Source of the DNA: Gonocerus acuteangulatus | Taxonomy: Eukaryota > Arthropoda > Insecta > Hemiptera > Coreidae | Length of the DNA stretch: 64,000 nt | Assembly (NCBI GenBank): GCA_946811695.1 | Contig: OX328128.1 | Coordinates: 79,547,666-79,611,665 of the forward strand | Direction of reading: 5' to 3' | In this document: positions 1 to 11,800 of the stretch, one piece after another | How the letters are laid out: each line of letters starts with the position of its first letter | How positions within the stretch are numbered: the first letter of the stretch is position 1 | Position numbers and translations under genes: made by a program | The notes under the pieces: model-generated | The model's database searches: none | Told to the model about the DNA's origin: nothing | Seen by the model: only the letters and a program-made list of their open reading frames with translations

Positions 1-1961
1 TGTGGTATACAAAAACCATGGAGCAGAGGGGCCTGACGTGGGTCTGGATGTTGCACTACAAAGAATTGAACATGCACCTCTTAAGCCACAACAGAAGTTA
101 ATAGCTCTTAGGAATCACCTTCTTCCGCGGTATCTGCATGGTATGGTGCTTGGAGGTTCCTCTCGTCAGACGCTTAGAAAGTTTGATATTAAGGTCAGAG
201 CTGCTGTTAGGAGATGGCTGAAACTCCCCAGAGATGAGCCTTTGGGATATTTCCATGCGTCCTGTGGAAGCGGGGGATTAGGCGTATTCTATATGAGCGT
301 ACTCGTTCCAGCTCTGACACTGGGGCGACTTCTTAGGTTGGAGAGCTCTGGATTGGCTTAGGCGAGGGCTGCGTTTTCTTCAATAACTGTCAACAGAAGG
401 ATAAGAGATGCAAGGGAGTCTCTCACCAGGCAGGGCTTGAGCGAAGATGCATGGTTTCCTCAGAACAGAAAGGATTGGTGGGCTAACAAGCTCTATTCCT
501 CTAATGATAGAGCTGGGCTCAGGGAGACCAATGCAAGTAAAGCTTCTTCCTATTGGTTGCACAGGGGATTAGAATTCCTATCTGGCTGGGATTTCGTCCA
601 GTTTGTCCGAACTCACATCAATGCCCTACCTACAACTGTTAGATGCACAAGAGGAAGGCGTGAGGGCCGGGTACTTCGTTGCAGGGCTGGTTGCTTAGAG
701 AATGAAACCGGTACTCACGCTGTCCAAAAGTGCTATGTTTCACATGGAGGCCGATGCTTGAGGCATGATTCCGTGGTTGGAGTACTGGGGGATACCCTAG
801 CCAAGAACGGTTTCGAAGTCCACATTGAGACAACTTTGAGAGCTGGCGGTCGCCGCTGGAAGCCCGACATTATTGCGGCTAAGGATGCAAGAGTCACAAT
901 AGTGGACGCTCAAATAGTTAATGCATCTCCTGATCTAGGCTCGGCTCATCGTGAGAAATGCAAGAAGTATAGTGCTCTTGACGTCCGCTTGGCAGTAGGC
1001 AGTATGTTTGGTGTGCCGCTCACTCATGTGAATGTCACATCCTGCACAGTCAGCTGGAGGGGAGTCTGGTGCGGAGCCTCTGCGAGGAGTCTTAAAGATC
1101 TTGGCGTCTCTACAACTTGTCTTAGGAAAATCACCGCACGAGTTCTGAAAGGATCTAGTGTCATCTTTGGCAGATGGAGGGCTCTGTTAGCAGCGCATGG
1201 CCGCTGATATGGAGACATAATTGTTCAGTGAAGGCGATAATTTTACTACGTAAGTAGTAATACAAGATGCTCACTAGATGATAAATTTATCAAATTAGAC
1301 TGATAATTCAGTATTAGTTACTTAGCCGGTAGTTATTTTATCCTGAGTATATAGTTTGTATAATTGATTGCTCTTTTTTAAACATGAATATCTTGAATTT
1401 TTTTATGTATACAAGTTTGTATAGGTTATTTTACTGTATATATTTATCTATTTATTTAATATTTGTTAAAATTCTTCTTTTTCTCTTACATGTATTTACT
1501 TATTTTTCTTTGTCTTTCAAGTGCAGTACTGAGCCAAACAATCTATTTACTAAGGAGTTGTAGTTAAATTGAAAATCCAGAGTTATTTAGGTTTTTTTTT
1601 GTTGTTGTTTTGTTTTGTTTACATGTATTACTTCTAAATTATGAATGTGTTCTACTCATTCATGTTTTTACTTAGTTTTATAGAGACAACTGCTCTGGGT
1701 GATTGTAGCATAAGTCCTTTTTATTGTCTTTAGTTTACTATTTATTTAAATTGTATTCACGTATTAGATTGTTAAGGATTAGCTAGTCAATATAGTTTTA
1801 ATACTTAGGAGATAATAATTTAAGCAAGGCTTGCTAGCAAGCCAAGCAAATCTTGAGCGAAGGAGACGCTCATTTTGTATTTTTGTATCATAAGCCATTT
1901 TGTACAACAATGTTTTTTTTTGTGTATTCATTATGTTCTAGTTTTATCTTCAAATAAAATA
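1..1961 (+). mobile_element. R2-group non-LTR retrotransposon, 3' part (C-terminal ORF and 3' UTR)
   Basis: One reading frame runs from base 2 to a stop at 1205-1207, broken by a single in-frame TAG at 359-361, so this copy is probably dead. The window edge cuts off the reverse transcriptase; what remains is the RT-thumb and linker region (RWLKLPRDEPLGYFHA, then GGLGVF), a zinc knuckle of the form C-x3-C-x7-H-x4-C (CRAGC then THAVQKC, followed by HGGRCLRH), and a restriction-like endonuclease segment with WKPDII and VDAQIVN, then AHREKCKKY. This order is typical of R2-group elements, which nick target DNA with a C-terminal restriction-like endonuclease. The 3' UTR (1208-1961) is AT-rich and ends with AATAAA just before a (TA)n array. 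The domain assignment is by motif recognition. Assignment within the R2/R4 group is less sure. Confidence 0.85.
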
Positions 1962-1998
1962 ATATATATATATATATCTATATATATATATATATATA

Positions 1999-2061
<63 letters not shown>

Positions 2062-2070
2062 CTTTATTTG
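1962..2070. repeat. (TA)n microsatellite between two retrotransposon tails
   Basis: A nearly pure TA array of about 100 bases with a few TC or TT interruptions. The plus-strand R2-group element ends immediately to its left with AATAAA, and the minus-strand jockey-type element ends immediately to its right with its own AATAAA (read on the minus strand). Confidence 0.95.
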
Positions 2071-3459
2071 ACAACTATACAATACATAAAGTATTTTTTA
2101 TAATTCTTTTGTTCATGAATCAAAGTCATAATGTATCGGTAGGGAAAAAAAAGCCCAATGGCCAAAACCTATAGCTACATTTTGTTTTTGTGTGGCTATT
2201 TACAATATTTACACTTATAATGTTTACATTTTACAAGCTTTGTTTACAATAGGTCTCTAGGCCATTTGCGCTTAAGGCGACGGTGGGGGTTACCGGGAAT
2301 GGAGGATGAGGATAACTTATTGATTAGGGGATTGTCGTGACCAGGCAAGCGGGAGTGGAAGTTAAGGTATCGGGTTTTACACAGGGTTTGGACAAAGGGG
2401 ATTTCTAGGTCGTTATGAATAGTGAAGTTTGAGACATAGAACGGAGCATTGACTATTTTGTGGAGTATTTTGGATTGGAGAGATTGGATTCGTGGGATAG
2501 TGGTTCGCTTGGCACACCCCCAAACTTCCAAGCCGTACGTCCAGGTGGGTTGAAGTATAGTTCTGTAAAGATAATTTTGAGCGAGAGTCTATTAGTCTGT
2601 TTAGTAGTCTAAAACGTCTGTTTGTTTCCTGTATTTTCTTTCGAATGTGTTGGATCCAGGTAAGTCGTCTGTCAAGAGTAAGTCCTAGGTAGGTAACTTG
2701 TGTTTTTTCACTGATTTCTCTCTGGTAAAGATTGACGGAAGGGTAATTGGATCTTCGAAGGGTGAATGTTAGGTGGGAGGATTTTTCAGGATTGACTTTT
2801 ATCCGCCATTTTGTGAACTATGGTTCAAGCAGTTGGATTGAAGGTGTTTGGAAGCAAGTATGGGATCTGAATTGGATGAGAGGATGGCTGAATCGTCAGC
2901 AAAAGTAAAGAGGGTTGTGGAATCATGGGTGGGCATGTCGGCAGAGTACACGAGGAATAAGATAGGACTTAGGATGCCGCCTTGTGGAACACCAGCAAGC
3001 TGAGGAAAGGAAGAGGACAGAGATGATCCGCACGGGACGTTAAGGATCTGTCAGAAAGATAGGAATTTATTATAAGGTAATAGGTTGAGGGAAAAATTGT
3101 TTTGAGTTTAAAAAGCAAGCCCTGGTGCCACACCCGATCGAAAGCTTGAGCGAAACCAAGAAATACACCAGAGCAATACTTCTTTTGCTCAAAGGAAGAG
3201 GAGATTGAGTCAACTATTCTGTGGCTTTGGTGAATCGTGGAATGGGATATTCGAAAACCAAATTGGTGGGAAGGGAAGTAGGGTTCAACAATGGGGATTA
3301 GACGTTTGAGGAGAAGCTTTTCGAGGATTTTTCCCATAATGGGAAGGAGGGAGATAGGGCGATAAGACGAAGGATAATTTACAGGTTTTTTGGGTTTGTG
3401 GATCATTTTAATGGTTGATAATTTCCAGGAGTTGGGAAAGTAGGTCGTTCAGAGGACTG

Positions 3460-3514
<55 letters not shown>

Positions 3515-4290
3515 TTAGGAATAGGATAGCTTTTTTAGGCAGGAGTTTTAGGATTAACGGGGTGATAAGATCGGGTCCAGGTGCCTTACAGTTTTTAAGT
3601 TTGTGGACAGCTAAGGAAACTTCATGAGGATGAAAGGAAGAAGGAGGAGGGGAAAGCTGTAAGGCTGAGTCGAGGAATTCTTCTACATTTGAAGAATGGA
3701 TAGGGTTTTGGATGGGTTTGTGGGGACGGAATACTTGGGAAAGGTGGGATGCAAAAGTTTTGGAAATTTCGGTATCTGTTTTAGCCCAGCTGTTATCATC
3801 TGGACTAGGAGGATGTGATGGATTAGGGTGGGATAGGATTCTTTTAGTGGCTGTCTATTAGGATTTGTCGTCGGGAGTAAGTTTGTGAGTGTATTAAGCG
3901 AATTTGTTGTTGAAGTGTTTTGTGTAGTTCGTATTGTAGATGTCTAGTCAGTTGGTTGAGGCGCGTCTTGTCAGATGGATTTGTCAGATGGATAGCGTGT
4001 GGTTTGCCATATTCTTCTGGCTCTGTTTTTTGTATCTGATCCGGGAAATAGGTTACTGAAGGTGATCTATGGTGACATTTCTTAGTGCAAATAAGGAGTC
4101 CAGTCTGAATGTCAGTAGTCAGTTTATTTATGGCTGTGTCAATATCATCTTTAGTCTTAAGAGGGACGTTTAGGTTTAAAGAGGACTTTAGATAGGATTG
4201 AAATAAGCGCCAATCAACTGGGCCGTTGATGAGGGATGGGCGCTGAGGACGAGTGAAAAGTTTAGGATAAGAGGAATTAGAAAAGAAAAT
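2071..4290 (-). mobile_element. Jockey-type non-LTR retrotransposon, degenerate
   Basis: On the minus strand, 3406 to 2969 encodes the N-terminal half of a reverse transcriptase: YRPISLLPIMGKILEKLL, HQFGFR, then QAFDRVWHQGLLFKLK in place of the usual LDxxQAFDRVWH. At 2531-2244 the characteristic jockey tail is readable (WGCAKRTTIPRIQS, NAPFYVSN, then RRLKRKWPRDLL and stop). The linker between endonuclease and RT can be followed in pieces up to about 4290, but the endonuclease itself is not seen, so the copy is 5'-truncated. Several frameshifts and a (TA)n expansion inside the RT region inactivate it. The 3' UTR runs from 2243 down to an AATAAA at about 2078. Clade assignment rests on the RT and C-terminal motifs. 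Confidence 0.85.
3462..3512. repeat. (TA)n expansion inside the jockey RT coding region
   Basis: A pure TA array of about 50 bases sits between RT segments on the minus strand: LPKKAILFLT on one side and YFPNSWKL on the other. Active jockey elements have a short Tyr-containing stretch here, so the array appears to be an internal expansion rather than a foreign insertion. Confidence 0.9.
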
Positions 4291-5972
4291 TTTGTATTAT
4301 TGCCCCGTGAAAACTTAGCTTAAGCGTTAAAAAACGTTTCGCGCGCATTTTGCCGAAAAAAGGTATTCCAGTGTGCGGATTCTGCTGGTCAACGAACTTT
4401 TCCTTTTGAATCAGACAAAGTAGTTTTTTACCAATTACATTACAGTCGATCCATTTTTGAGGCTGACAGACACATATTTCGAAATATCTTTCAGTTCGTT
4501 GGGATGAGAGGACCTTCTTTATTAGGGAGGATTAAAAAAATAGTTAAAACATTTTTGTTTTAGATATCTTATATTTATGGGGAGTACTCAATTATTTTTA
4601 CATTTAAAAAAATAAATTGTATTTGGATTTACAAGAAATATTTTGTAGTACAATTAACCCTGATGTGATGCGAAAAAGGCTCGAAACATAAGGGGTGTAA
4701 ATAATAATTAAAGTACTATAAAACAAAAGGTTACTGCTTTACCGACCCCTGTGAGTTCTGAAACGTGGGTAATTCTCATCGGCACCTCGGAATTGCGCCA
4801 TCACGAGGTTCGATGAGCACTCATTAAAACTTCATGTTGTCCTAACAAGTATCTCTTTCCAGATGATTGTAGCATCGACAACATATCTGATCATTTTGGT
4901 TCAGTTTGGTGAAACGACTACTTACACTGCCTCCGGAGAGGCTGCCAATTTCTCGTAATCAACCAAAATTCTGAGAAATATATCTTAACTCTTGCTCTGT
5001 AAAACTGCAATATTACAAGATGGTGATCCTATTTATCACAATGTAATTTTTATATGGTATTATGATAATTTAGTCAGTATGCTCAGTATTTTTCAATCCT
5101 CTTCAAGAGCACTTAAACCGGGCAATTACAGCCTTAACCTAGGGGTACTTCTTGCATGCTGTGCCATGTCTAGACTGATAGGAATAATCATGGCTGCTGC
5201 ATCAGCTGATCAGCAGTGTATAATCGATTATATTATTATTGCAATATTTTAAAAACAGCTGGCATGCGGAAGACATGATCAATTTTATCAATATAGTCGT
5301 GGTCCTGCAAGCAGAGCGTACTGAATAAATGAATATTGAGGAATATTGTATTCTAAATGTGATTTGCTCTTCTGCAACATTATAATTTAAAAAAAAAAAG
5401 AAATAATGTGGTTAATTTATAACTATTTTGAGACTTTATTATTATTACAGTTAATAAGATTGTATTTAGTTTTAATAAAAATATTCTTTCATTGAATTTC
5501 TCAGGAACCATGTATGATAAATACGTTTATTTCTGAGCTTATAAATTCAGAAACTACGAACTACGAACCAGCTCAAAAGTAGTCAAAACAGATGTGGATC
5601 CAGGAGTAAGAATGACCCGCACTCCAGAACAGTAAAGATTGATCAGTTAAAATGTTTTATCAAGTAAATTAGAGTGACCAATAAGAAGGTTGACAAAGCG
5701 CATTTAAGTGGTAATATTTTAAAATATTTCTGGATCTGCTTCTCCATCAACGGCCATAATAATGAATTAAAGTTTTGTCCTTATTTATTAACATTTATTT
5801 GTATTAGAAGGATTATTTAGAAAGGAGAATTATAGAAAGAAATGTGAAAAATACCTTGCAATGACTGCAAGGTGAAAAGAAAATTTGTGAATATCACGGG
5901 GATTGTAAGTTCGTTAAGAAATTATTAAATAATACTTAATTTGCGATATAAGAACCTTTAATTATGCATTTT
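4291..5972. other. Unassigned AT-rich region
   Basis: No convincing gene was found. The open frame at 4992-5252 has no recognisable domain. Around 4670-4700 there is a short stretch with TGATGCGAAAAAGGCTCGAA, which resembles the hairpin near the 3' end of Penelope-like elements; this is only a resemblance. Confidence 0.4.
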
Positions 5973-6157
5973 TGTTATATCTCTCTGTTATACTTCTTTA
6001 GAGAGCGCGCCACTGTAGCGTAGCCAAGACATTGTATATATATTGTTGCCGGTATGTTGGTAGTACTGCTTCCTGTTTGCATCCTGTATTGTGTACGTTC
6101 AATAAAAATTATGTAACTGTTCTTAAACTGTGTGTACTTGTTCCAAATGCCATAACA
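5973..6157 (+). mobile_element. Possible short solo LTR
   Basis: The segment starts TGTTATAT and ends GCCATAACA, holds a polyadenylation-like AATAAA around 6110, and is 185 bases long, which is in the range of copia-type LTRs. The flanking five bases (ATTTT and ATATT) match at only four positions and no internal coding region adjoins it, so this is a weak call. Confidence 0.25.
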
Positions 6158-6390
6158 ATATTATAAAAATGTCGCCTTTGAATTGTCTCCAATACAACAA
6201 CAGCTGAAGAGACAAGTAGCAATAATCTACGACTGATAAGGAAGTCCTTTTGACGTTAATGACCTTAAACGTCGATGTACCGTGTATATATAAGCCTCAA
6301 TCGTTGTAGTGATTGCTCGTTTTTAAAAATAAATGTTCATAGCAGTGAAAATAAAATGGCCAAACATGAATGACGCTAAGTACCTGAAAA

Positions 6391-6656
6391 CATGGGCGTA
6401 CATAAGGGGGGGGGGGCTGCAGCCCTCCCCCGAATTTTTTTTATCGGTAAAAATGTGTCATAAAACCTTTAAAAATAAATTAAATAAGATTACTTAGTTC
6501 ATAAAAAATATTATATTTTAGGTGTAATAGCGTTTTAGTTGGTTAAAACTATCCCAAGTTCTAAATTGTTAGTATTCCACACCCCGGAAATGGTCCCAGC
6601 CCCGCCTCCGAACTTTTCCCAGCCCCTCCCGAAATTATTTTCTATATACGCCCATG
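6391..6656. mobile_element. MITE family A, copy 1, with 8-bp target duplication
   Basis: The element begins CATGGGCGTA and ends with the inverse TACGCCCATG. It is flanked on both sides by the identical 8-mer CCTGAAAA (6383-6390 and 6657-6664). Just inside the left end is a G-run followed by CTGCAGCCCTCCCCC. It has no coding capacity. Eight-base duplications are made by hAT- and P-type transposases, but the terminal sequence does not decide which. Related copies lie at 18,345, 39,283 and 40,257. Confidence 0.88.
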
Positions 6657-6770
6657 CCTGAAAACGTCATGCGTAAAATAAAACACCTGTGGAAAGTTTG
6701 AACAATGTTTTTCACTGGGTGGCTGCAACCCCCCCCCCCCCATGGTACCAAGACCATGTATTAATATTAT

Positions 6771-6960
6771 CAACGAGTTGGATTGACTAGAGTTTTTATA
6801 TAACCTTGAGCGAGCGGAAACCCATAGCAATTATGTCATTAACATATGTGCTACTAATTTCCTAGATTATATAACATTAGCAGTTATGTTAATTTCATAA
6901 TTGTTATGCGTTTCCGCTCGCTTAAGGTTATATTGAAACTCTAGTTAATCCAACTCGTTG
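6771..6960. repeat. 190-bp near-perfect palindrome
   Basis: The left arm begins CAACGAGTTGGATTGACTAG and the right arm ends with its inverse, GTTAATCCAACTCGTTG. The arms (about 85 bases each) pair almost continuously through the shared core GCGAGCGGAAAC and leave only a short AT-rich loop. As RNA or single-stranded DNA it would form one long hairpin. It may be a foldback MITE. No clear target duplication was found. Confidence 0.85.
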
Positions 6961-7273
6961 GTTACATAGATCACTGGTTTTCGGTGCAAAAATGTGCCGA
7001 TATGCAATTTAATATTGATTCAAAAGAGTACTTTTTCAGTCGTTAGTAAATCCCAAATACTCATTTTCCTAGCCGAAAGAACACTACAACACTAAGAAGT
7101 GAACAAGAAACAATAAGTATAACTTGTAAAAAACACAAATCTAACAGTAAGTGAACACAAAACCATGACTAGAGCGGAAGAAAGAACAGCCAATGAAATT
7201 CCGGATCCCTGAACGAGACCATGTCATTCAAAATGTTCCCTACCCCCTCCTACGCACCTGATATATGTGTGTA

Positions 7274-7275
<2 letters not shown>

Positions 7276-7341
<66 letters not shown>

Positions 7342-7352
7342 CATATATATAT
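7276..7352. repeat. (TA)n microsatellite at the 5' end of the R1-like retrotransposon
   Basis: A TA array with rare G or C interruptions ends only about a dozen bases before the ORF1 start codon of the retrotransposon. Confidence 0.95.
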
Positions 7353-7364
7353 CAGTTGTCCAAG

Positions 7365-7529
7365 ATGGAGGACAGTGTAGAGGTCATAGAAACAGTGCTC
7401 CGCCTTTTGGTACCAGTAGGGGAATTTTCAGTGCTCAAAAAAAACTTAAAAAGTGATGTATACAAAGCCATAGGACTCCTTCAAGATTTACAAAAGACTA
7501 TTCAAGAAAAACGTGAAGATCCTGGAGTA

Positions 7530-7579
<50 letters not shown>

Positions 7580-8602
7580 GGCACATCTACATCTAGGTCA
7601 TTAGCGCCGACATCCAGGGTGTAGCGAGGAATTTCACCAGCGAGCCGTGGGATGATAAAATTCCTGCCGGAGGTTGGGAATCGAACCCACCATCTCCCGC
7701 TTATGAATCCAAGGCGCTAGCCATTAGACCACGGGAGACCCCTCCTGGAGTATCTACACACATAATTACTACAAGTGAGGTTAGCAGTAAGAAATCCTAT
7801 GCAAGTACATTAAAAACTAAAATTAAACCTACAAATAATTCTTTTAAGCTTATTGTTAAAAATAATAATGAAAAGGATAGCATTGAAGATACAAAAAATC
7901 AATTCAAATCAATAATAAAACCACAAGAATTAAAGATTGGAATTAAAAATTTAAAAATGACATATAGAGGACATTTAATTGTAGAAACTCAAACTAATAA
8001 CGATATAGAAAAAATTCACCAAACATTGATAAATTCCAATACAAATTTAAAATCAGATTTTATTAAAAAAATTGAGACCAAGAATTATAATAAAAAATAT
8101 TCCTTCGGAAATTGATGAACATAACCTATCAGAGACTATTCTATCACAAAATGAGGAATTAGGATTAACTAACGAAGATTTAGCTCACTATTTCATAATA
8201 AAATCTAAATATAATGAAAATCAAAGACACGCAGTACTGCAAGTATCACCACAAGCTAGGAATATCATCGTGAAACGTGCAGAGAAGCTCAAGTTATTCT
8301 ACACGATTAGTAGGACCGATGACTTCCTTTCTGTCCGGCGCTGCAGGAACTGCCAACGGCTCAACCATTCAGGACTTTGCAGAGGAACCCTCACCTGCCC
8401 TCATTGCACAGAGGAACATGAAGCCAAGGACTGTCCACGAAGAGAGAAGATAGAAGAACACAAGTGTATAAATTGTATTAGTTTTAATAACTATTGCAAA
8501 CCACACCAAAAGGTATCTATCTCCCATTCTGCTCTTAGTAAAGGTTGCCCATCTTATCTTAATGCCTATAATAGATTAATAAATAACACAGATTATCAAT
8601 GA
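7365..8602 (+). pseudogene. Retrotransposon ORF1 (gag-like, CCHC zinc knuckles), interrupted by a SINE
   Basis: The ATG at 7365 starts MEDSVEVIETVLRLLVPVGE. The frame runs to EDPGVS, is interrupted by a 223-bp SINE insertion including the duplicated target, and resumes at 7744 in the shifted frame. A single-base slip in the A-run at about 8063-8071 separates this from the C-terminal frame, which is open from 8072 to 8602. The C-terminal part contains CRNCQRLNHSGLCRGTLTC and CPHCTEEHEAKDC, zinc knuckles like those with which retrotransposon ORF1 proteins bind RNA, followed by a further Cys-rich stretch (HKCINCISFNNYC). ORF2 follows after an apparent spacer of about 270 bases. It is non-functional as it stands. 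Confidence 0.85.
7533..7742 (-). mobile_element. tRNA-derived SINE (family A), full-length, antisense in ORF1
   Basis: A T-run (7533-7577) is the poly(A) tail read backwards. At the other end, about 7665-7742, lies a tRNA-like head whose minus strand carries a B-box GGTTCGATTCCC and an A-box-like TGGTCTAATGG. The insertion is flanked by the 13-mer TCCTGGAGTATCT (7520-7532 and 7743-7755), a target duplication of the size made by LINE machinery. Joining the flanks aligns the ORF1 frame on both sides. The tail sequence (minus strand: GGCGCTAATG, then GATGTAGATG) is shared with the second insertion at 8891. Confidence 0.92.
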
Positions 8603-8872
8603 ATAATACAACACTGATTTATAATATCTTTATTATTATAATAGAGCATTTATCAAATCCTTCTTTAATAAGCACACAAACAAAACATAAACTCCAGCTG
8701 ATAAACAAAACACATTCGAGCTTTATTATGCATTTTCTGAAAAACGAAATATTCATTCATATACTAAATCCAATATTGATTGATGTGCGATTGTTTTTGT
8801 TTGGTAGAAAACATATGTTTCTTTCCAAGTCTAATCTAATTAATGTATCTTGTTTACTAGTTTCTTTTGTTT

Positions 8873-11800
8873 ATGATTCCAATGGCTGTTTTTTTTTTTT
8901 TTTTTTTTTTTTTAACGGCGCATCTACATCTTGGCCATTAGCGCCTCCAATGGCTGTTGAAGGAATTAAAACATATGATCAAAATTATGAAATTAAATTT
9001 ATTCAGATTAATATGAAACATAAAATTAATTCTACTGTATTTTTATATGAATACTTAAATAATAAAAAAATAGATATTGCTCTTTTACAGGAACCTTACA
9101 TTGGTAATAAAATTAAACCTAAAAGATTTAAGATTTATTCAAGCGTTAGTCATAAATCTCGTTCACAAATAATTATTAATAATAAACAAATTGATGCATC
9201 CCTCCTTTCAAAATACAGTGATCCAGATACAACCGTTGTTGAAGTCATATATAAAGAGAAACAATTAATTCTAATTAGTGCTTATTTTGATATAACGCAT
9301 GATATTGATGAAGATTTATCGAAATTAAATAAAATTCTAAATGAATTAAAAACTAAAGATATAATTATAGCAGTTGATAGTAATGCTAGATCGAAAATTT
9401 GGCATGACAGTATTACTAATAAAAGAGGAAGACGACTGGAAAATTTCATTGTTTTAAAAAACTTAACAATATTAAATGAAAATCAAAATTTGCCAACTTT
9501 TGATGGCCCACGTGGGCAAAGTAATATAGATTTAACTTTAATAACACCAAACCTCATAAATAAAATAAATAATTGGAGAATTTCAACTTCAGAAAACTTT
9601 TCAGATCATTTATCAATTAAATATAACTTTGCTTTAAAACAAATAAAAAACAAAATAAAAGGTATAGGATTAGTATATAATACTAGAAATGCGAATTGGG
9701 ATTTATTTCAAAATAATTTATTTGCAGAAATCTGTAAGGAATTTAAAATTACTGAAAATATAGAAACTAAAATGATTCAATTTTTATTAAGTAATAACTT
9801 AAATACGACATTGAATAAATTTTCCAAAGTCATTTCAAAAGCCTGTAATAAGACTTTTAAAATTAGAAATTACCAAAAAAATAATACTAAAACTTGCTTT
9901 AATCCGAAACCTTGGTGGGATGAAAATTTGACTACTCTTCGAAAAGAGACAAAGAAATTAAGGAAAATATATCAGAAAACAACATGTAGTGAATCTTTGA
10001 GACAGGAAAGAAAACAAGCCTATTTAGAAATAAAACACATCTATGAAAAAAACATAAGAGCTAATAAAATAAAATCATGGAAAGAATTTTGCAATAATAT
10101 AAGTCCTTGTAATCCATGGACATGGCCTTACAAATATGCTAATGGAAAATTACATGAACAATTTACACTTAATACAATAAAGAAACATGACGATTCATAC
10201 ACAAATAATACAACAGAAACATACCAATTTATACTCGACTCACTCATTAAAACAGACAACATACAAAATGATAATGAAATACACAAAACAATTCGCAATA
10301 ATCTACCAACAGACCTACAGACAAATGACGATCTACCGTTAACCGATTCAGAAATTAGTTATATTATTCAAAATTTAAAAAGAAATAAGTCCCCAGGCAT
10401 AGATGGAATTACAGGAGAAATATTCAAAAATATATATAGTTGTTTTCCAGTTTTCATCAATGAATCAAAAACTCTTTCAAATTTGGTATTTTCCCCGAAA
10501 TATGGAAAAAGTCTAAAGTAATTCTTCTAAATAAACCCGGGAAATGCAAAAATGATATTTCATCGATTCGACCCATTTCTTTAATTCCTACAGCTGGTAA
10601 AGTCTTGGAAAAAATAATTCATTCAAGATTATCTCATTATTTGTACTCAAACTCGCTCTTACATAGCAATCAATTTGGATTTACCTCTCAAAAATCAACA
10701 GTAGATGCATTACACAGTACACTACAATTCATATCTGAAGCCAAAAACACTAAATCACATACAGTTCTCATATCATTAGATATTAAAGGAGCATTTGATA
10801 ACGCATGGTGGCCATCAATTTTAAATTCTTTAGCAAATTCAAATTGCCCTAACAATATATATAGATCTGTGAAAAATTACTTACAAGGCAGACAATCCTT
10901 TATTATAACACCAAATATGAAATTTCACAAATTTCAAACACTAGGAACGCCTCAGGGGTCTAGCCTTTCACCATTATTATGGAATCTAATTGTAAATAAT
11001 TTGTTAAAGATAAAGTTACCTCCAGACACAACTATTTTAGCATATGCTGATGACATATTAGTGCTAATTAAATCTAAAATATTCGAAAAACTACAAGTCA
11101 ATATTAATGCAATTACAAATATTATTGATAACTGGGCGAACCAGCATAAGTTAAAATTTAATATTCAAAAGTCATCTTTCATTATATTTACACATAAAAG
11201 AATCCACCCACAAATACACGTAAAATCACAAGGACAAAACATTCAACAGGTTGAAACATTGAAATATTTAGGAATAACTCTAGACAGAAAACTAAACTGG
11301 AATGCACACATTGACAGACTACAGACAAAATTATTAAAACTAATAAATAATCTGACAATCGCTGCAAAGACTACATGGGGACTAAACACAGAAGCATTAC
11401 ATATATTGTATAAAGGAGCCGTACTCCCATCATTAACTTATGCTATTAATATCTGGGAATCTGGACTTGCTAAAAAACACAATTTAATGAAATTACAACG
11501 AGTACAAAGATTGATGGCCATTAAAATGATAAAGGGTTTTAAAACAGTGTCGTATGAAGCAGTCTGCGTCCTAGCGAAAATAGTACCTATAGAATTAATT
11601 GCAAAACAATATACAGCACAATTTAAACTTGTTAAAACCTCAGAAAACGTAGACGATTTCAGAAATAGTCAAATTGAAAAAGAATTGCAAGTTGCAATGT
11701 GGCTTCACCCATCCGATTTTCCAATTTTTAAAAATCCTTGCAAAAATAACGTCATAGAATTAACAATTTACACTGATGGAAGTAAGGAAGGCAAAAACGT

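Noticed and set aside
1875..2174. Plus-strand ORF of 99 codons rich in Tyr-Ile repeats
   Set aside because: It is the translation of the (TA)n array and the antisense of the jockey 3' UTR.
7665..7742. tRNA gene on the minus strand
   Set aside because: It is the tRNA-like head of SINE family A, ending in a poly(A) tail and flanked by a 13-bp duplication; the anticodon stem does not pair properly.
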